DNA from: Candidatus Niyogiibacteriota bacterium
GTDB lineage: Bacteria; Patescibacteriota; Minisyncoccia; 1-14-0-10-42-19
DNA length: 6,745 nt
Assembly: GCA_016204155.1 (NCBI GenBank)
Contig: JACQLG010000078.1
Location: 1 to 6,745, forward strand
Direction of reading: 5' to 3'
The position numbers and the translations under genes are program-made. The notes beneath the pieces were generated by a model. It made no database searches, was not told where the DNA came from, and worked only from the letters and a program-made list of their open reading frames with translations. Below, piece after piece: positions 6,050 to 6,745 of this stretch (the stretch's first letter is position 1; the number at the start of each line of letters is the position of its first letter).

Positions 6050-6108
6050 AAATAAGGATAAAAATTGCAGGAAAAATTCGTGTGGTATTTATTAAATTCA
6101 ATAAGTAA
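6046..6108 (+). CDS. Possible 20-residue basic peptide, ATGA-coupled
   Basis: An ATG at 6046 overlaps the methyltransferase stop (ATGA) and opens a 20-codon frame to TAA 6106-6108. The peptide is alternately Lys/Arg and Ile/Val (starting M-K-I-R-I-K-I-A-G-K-I-R-V-V), looking like two amphipathic strands. It could be the start of a gene cut down by deletion, or a chance frame in the 98-base gap before NUDIX 2. No family is recognisable and it is too short to test by composition. Confidence 0.2.
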   Translation: MKIRIKIAGKIRVVFIKFNK

Positions 6109-6113
6109 CAGAG

Positions 6114-6141
6114 ATGTCACGGGGCGTAGAGATGATAAAAT
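6114..6141 (+). promoter_or_regulatory. Predicted promoter of NUDIX 2
   Basis: A -10-like TAAAAT (6136-6141, 5/6) lies six bases before ATG 6148, with a -35-like ATGTCA (6114-6119, 4/6) at 16-bp spacing. As with hpf and hicB, the start point should fall on the start codon, giving a leaderless mRNA. It separates NUDIX 2 from the run ending with the methyltransferase; no terminator is seen between them. Confidence 0.5.
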
Positions 6142-6147
6142 AATCTT

Positions 6148-6642
6148 ATGGAGAATCAAAATCAACATCTTCATGAAGTAGCGATTACTGCCATTGTAGT
6201 AAAAGATGGAAAATATTTGATTACAAGACGGTCGCCGAATAAAAAGCGATTTCCTGGGATGTGGACAGTGCCGGGCGGGAAAATGGACACAAGTGATTAT
6301 CTGCAATTACCGAAAGATACGGAACATTATTGGTATAATGTGCTGGAACGAACGCTGCGCCGCGAGGTAAAAGGAGAAGTTGGAATTGATATAGATAATA
6401 TTGAGTATGTGACGAGTCTAGCCACCGTTCATACTGACGGAAGTCCATCGTTGGTAATATCGTGTATGGCTGATTATGCAGGCGGCAACATTACCCTGAA
6501 GCCCGACGAATCTGATCAGTATGCGTGGGTAAGTTTGGAAGAAGCTAAAAAATATCAGTTAATTGATGGTATTTACGACGAATTGGTTATGGTTGAAAAT
6601 AAGCGAAACGGCAAGAAGTCAGAATGGCAGAGATTTAGATAA
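6148..6642 (+). CDS. NUDIX hydrolase 2 (atypical NUDIX box)
   Basis: 164 residues. V-A-I-T-A-I-V-V-K-D-G-K-Y-L-I-T-R-R (11-28) is the first NUDIX hairpin, followed by F-P-G-M-W-T-V-P-G-G-K (35-45). An extra loop of about 14 residues (46-60, containing D-Y-L-Q-L-P-K-D-T) lies before the catalytic helix L-R-R-E-V-K-G-E-V-G-I (70-80). E73 and E77 keep two metal-binding positions, but G76 replaces the first Glu of the usual E-E pair, so activity may be altered. Later strands include S-L-V-I-S-C-M-A-D-Y (101-110) and Y-A-W-V-S-L-E-E-A (125-133). The enlarged loop is a variant I associate with a CPR NUDIX subgroup; the substrate is unknown. The frame ends at TAA 6640-6642, directly before a SEC-C motif in the +1 frame, so the natural C-terminus may have been lost to a frameshift. 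Confidence 0.88.
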   Translation: MENQNQHLHEVAITAIVVKDGKYLITRRSPNKKRFPGMWTVPGGKMDTSDYLQLPKDTEHYWYNVLERTLRREVKGEVGIDIDNIEYVTSLATVHTDGSPSLVISCMADYAGGNITLKPDESDQYAWVSLEEAKKYQLIDGIYDELVMVENKRNGKKSEWQRFR

Positions 6643-6688
6643 CCCCTGTGGTTGCGGCAAGAAATATAAGAGGTGTCATGGGACATGA
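6563..6688 (+). CDS. SEC-C-like zinc motif in the +1 frame behind NUDIX 2
   Basis: The +1 frame relative to NUDIX 2 is open from 6563 (just after a TAA) to TGA 6686-6688. Its end reads N-P-C-G-C-G-K-K-Y-K-R-C-H-G-T, the SEC-C zinc-binding pattern (Cys-x-Cys ... Cys-His) found at the end of SecA and as a tail on other proteins. The Cys pairs are six residues apart, against eight in the classic motif, as if a Ser-Gly pair were missing. An ATG at 6566 would give a 40-residue protein, but its first half resembles nothing. More likely this is the real C-terminus of NUDIX 2, thrown out of frame by a one-base gain or two-base loss between 6563 and 6642, or reached by ribosomal frameshifting. The stop forms an ATGA overlap with the next gene, which supports translation in this frame. 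The motif is clear; the gene model is not. Confidence 0.55.
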   Translation: MMVFTTNWLWLKISETARSQNGRDLDNPCGCGKKYKRCHGT

Positions 6689-6745
6689 GGAATAGAATAC
6701 TTACAAAATTGATACATACGATTCTTCAGATTTACTGGTTTGTAT
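6685..6745 (+). CDS. Start of a possible third NUDIX gene (partial, runs off the window)
   Basis: An ATG at 6685 opens a frame to the window end (20 codons). It begins M-R-N-R-I-L-T-K-L-I-H-T-I-L-Q-I-Y-W-F-V, a basic amphipathic helix ending in Y-W. I recall such an opening in NUDIX hydrolases of CPR bacteria, where a leucine-rich helix and Tyr-Trp precede an R-P-K/R-T segment; the NUDIX box itself lies outside the window, so the product is uncertain. The ATG overlaps the SEC-C frame stop as ATGA, and a purine-rich AAGAGG (6668-6673) lies 11 bases upstream. Its first bases (ATGAGGAATAGAATA) match 4831-4846, at the head of NUDIX 1, with one gap. Confidence 0.5.
   Translation, partial: MRNRILTKLIHTILQIYWFV

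Noticed and set aside
6047..6055. TGA read as glycine (code 25 of Gracilibacteria/SR1)
   Set aside because: No gene here has internal TGA codons, and read-through at the methyltransferase would add only two residues before TAA.
3250..6688. SEC-C motif near 6650 as a duplicated end of secA
   Set aside because: The two segments share codon-level motif residues but not nucleotide sequence or spacing, so recent duplication is not supported.
1..6745. CRISPR arrays, tRNA or rRNA genes, insertion sequences
   Set aside because: No regularly spaced repeats, cloverleaf pattern, rRNA stretches or transposase motifs were seen on either strand.

Overview
The window looks like a piece of a Patescibacteria (CPR) genome, probably Parcubacteria-like. 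The reasons are the hpf-secA pair, a SecA with a CPR-style insertion in its first motor domain, very short intergenic spaces, small single-domain genes (HicBA, NUDIX, a stand-alone methyltransferase), and a palindromic repeat translated in frame inside SecA. This placement is inference from gene style and remembered family features; no marker gene was searched. The standard code fits: stops are TAA, TAG and TGA, and no gene needs TGA as a sense codon.

Layout, all on the + strand. (1) 1-250: an AT-rich leader, a 33-residue lysine/arginine-rich mini-protein, and a strong intrinsic terminator. (2) 266-3342: a housekeeping pair, short-form ribosome hibernation factor (hpf) and secA, overlapping by one base (TAATG). 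Their predicted promoter starts inside the preceding terminator. (3) 3396-3897: a predicted promoter and a compact HicB-HicA toxin-antitoxin pair in antitoxin-first order. (4) 3898-6049: an accessory run of a glycosyltransferase-like protein of unassigned family, a NUDIX hydrolase and a class I SAM methyltransferase, probably co-transcribed. Related AT-rich repeats lie before each of these three genes. (5) 6113-6745: a second NUDIX gene with its own predicted promoter, a SEC-C zinc motif in the +1 frame directly behind it, and the first 20 codons of what may be a third NUDIX gene, joined by an ATGA overlap.

Three points stand out. A complete SEC-C-like Cys/His motif follows the second NUDIX gene out of frame, so that locus is either a NUDIX-SEC-C protein broken by a frameshift or a small overlapping gene. 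The secA linker carries two adjacent inverted repeats that read through in frame, like a mobile palindromic element that became part of the protein. Finally, three promoters sit so close to their start codons that the mRNAs should be leaderless, and their -35 boxes share a TGTC core. Functions in region 4 are family-level only; no pathway can be assigned from sequence alone.
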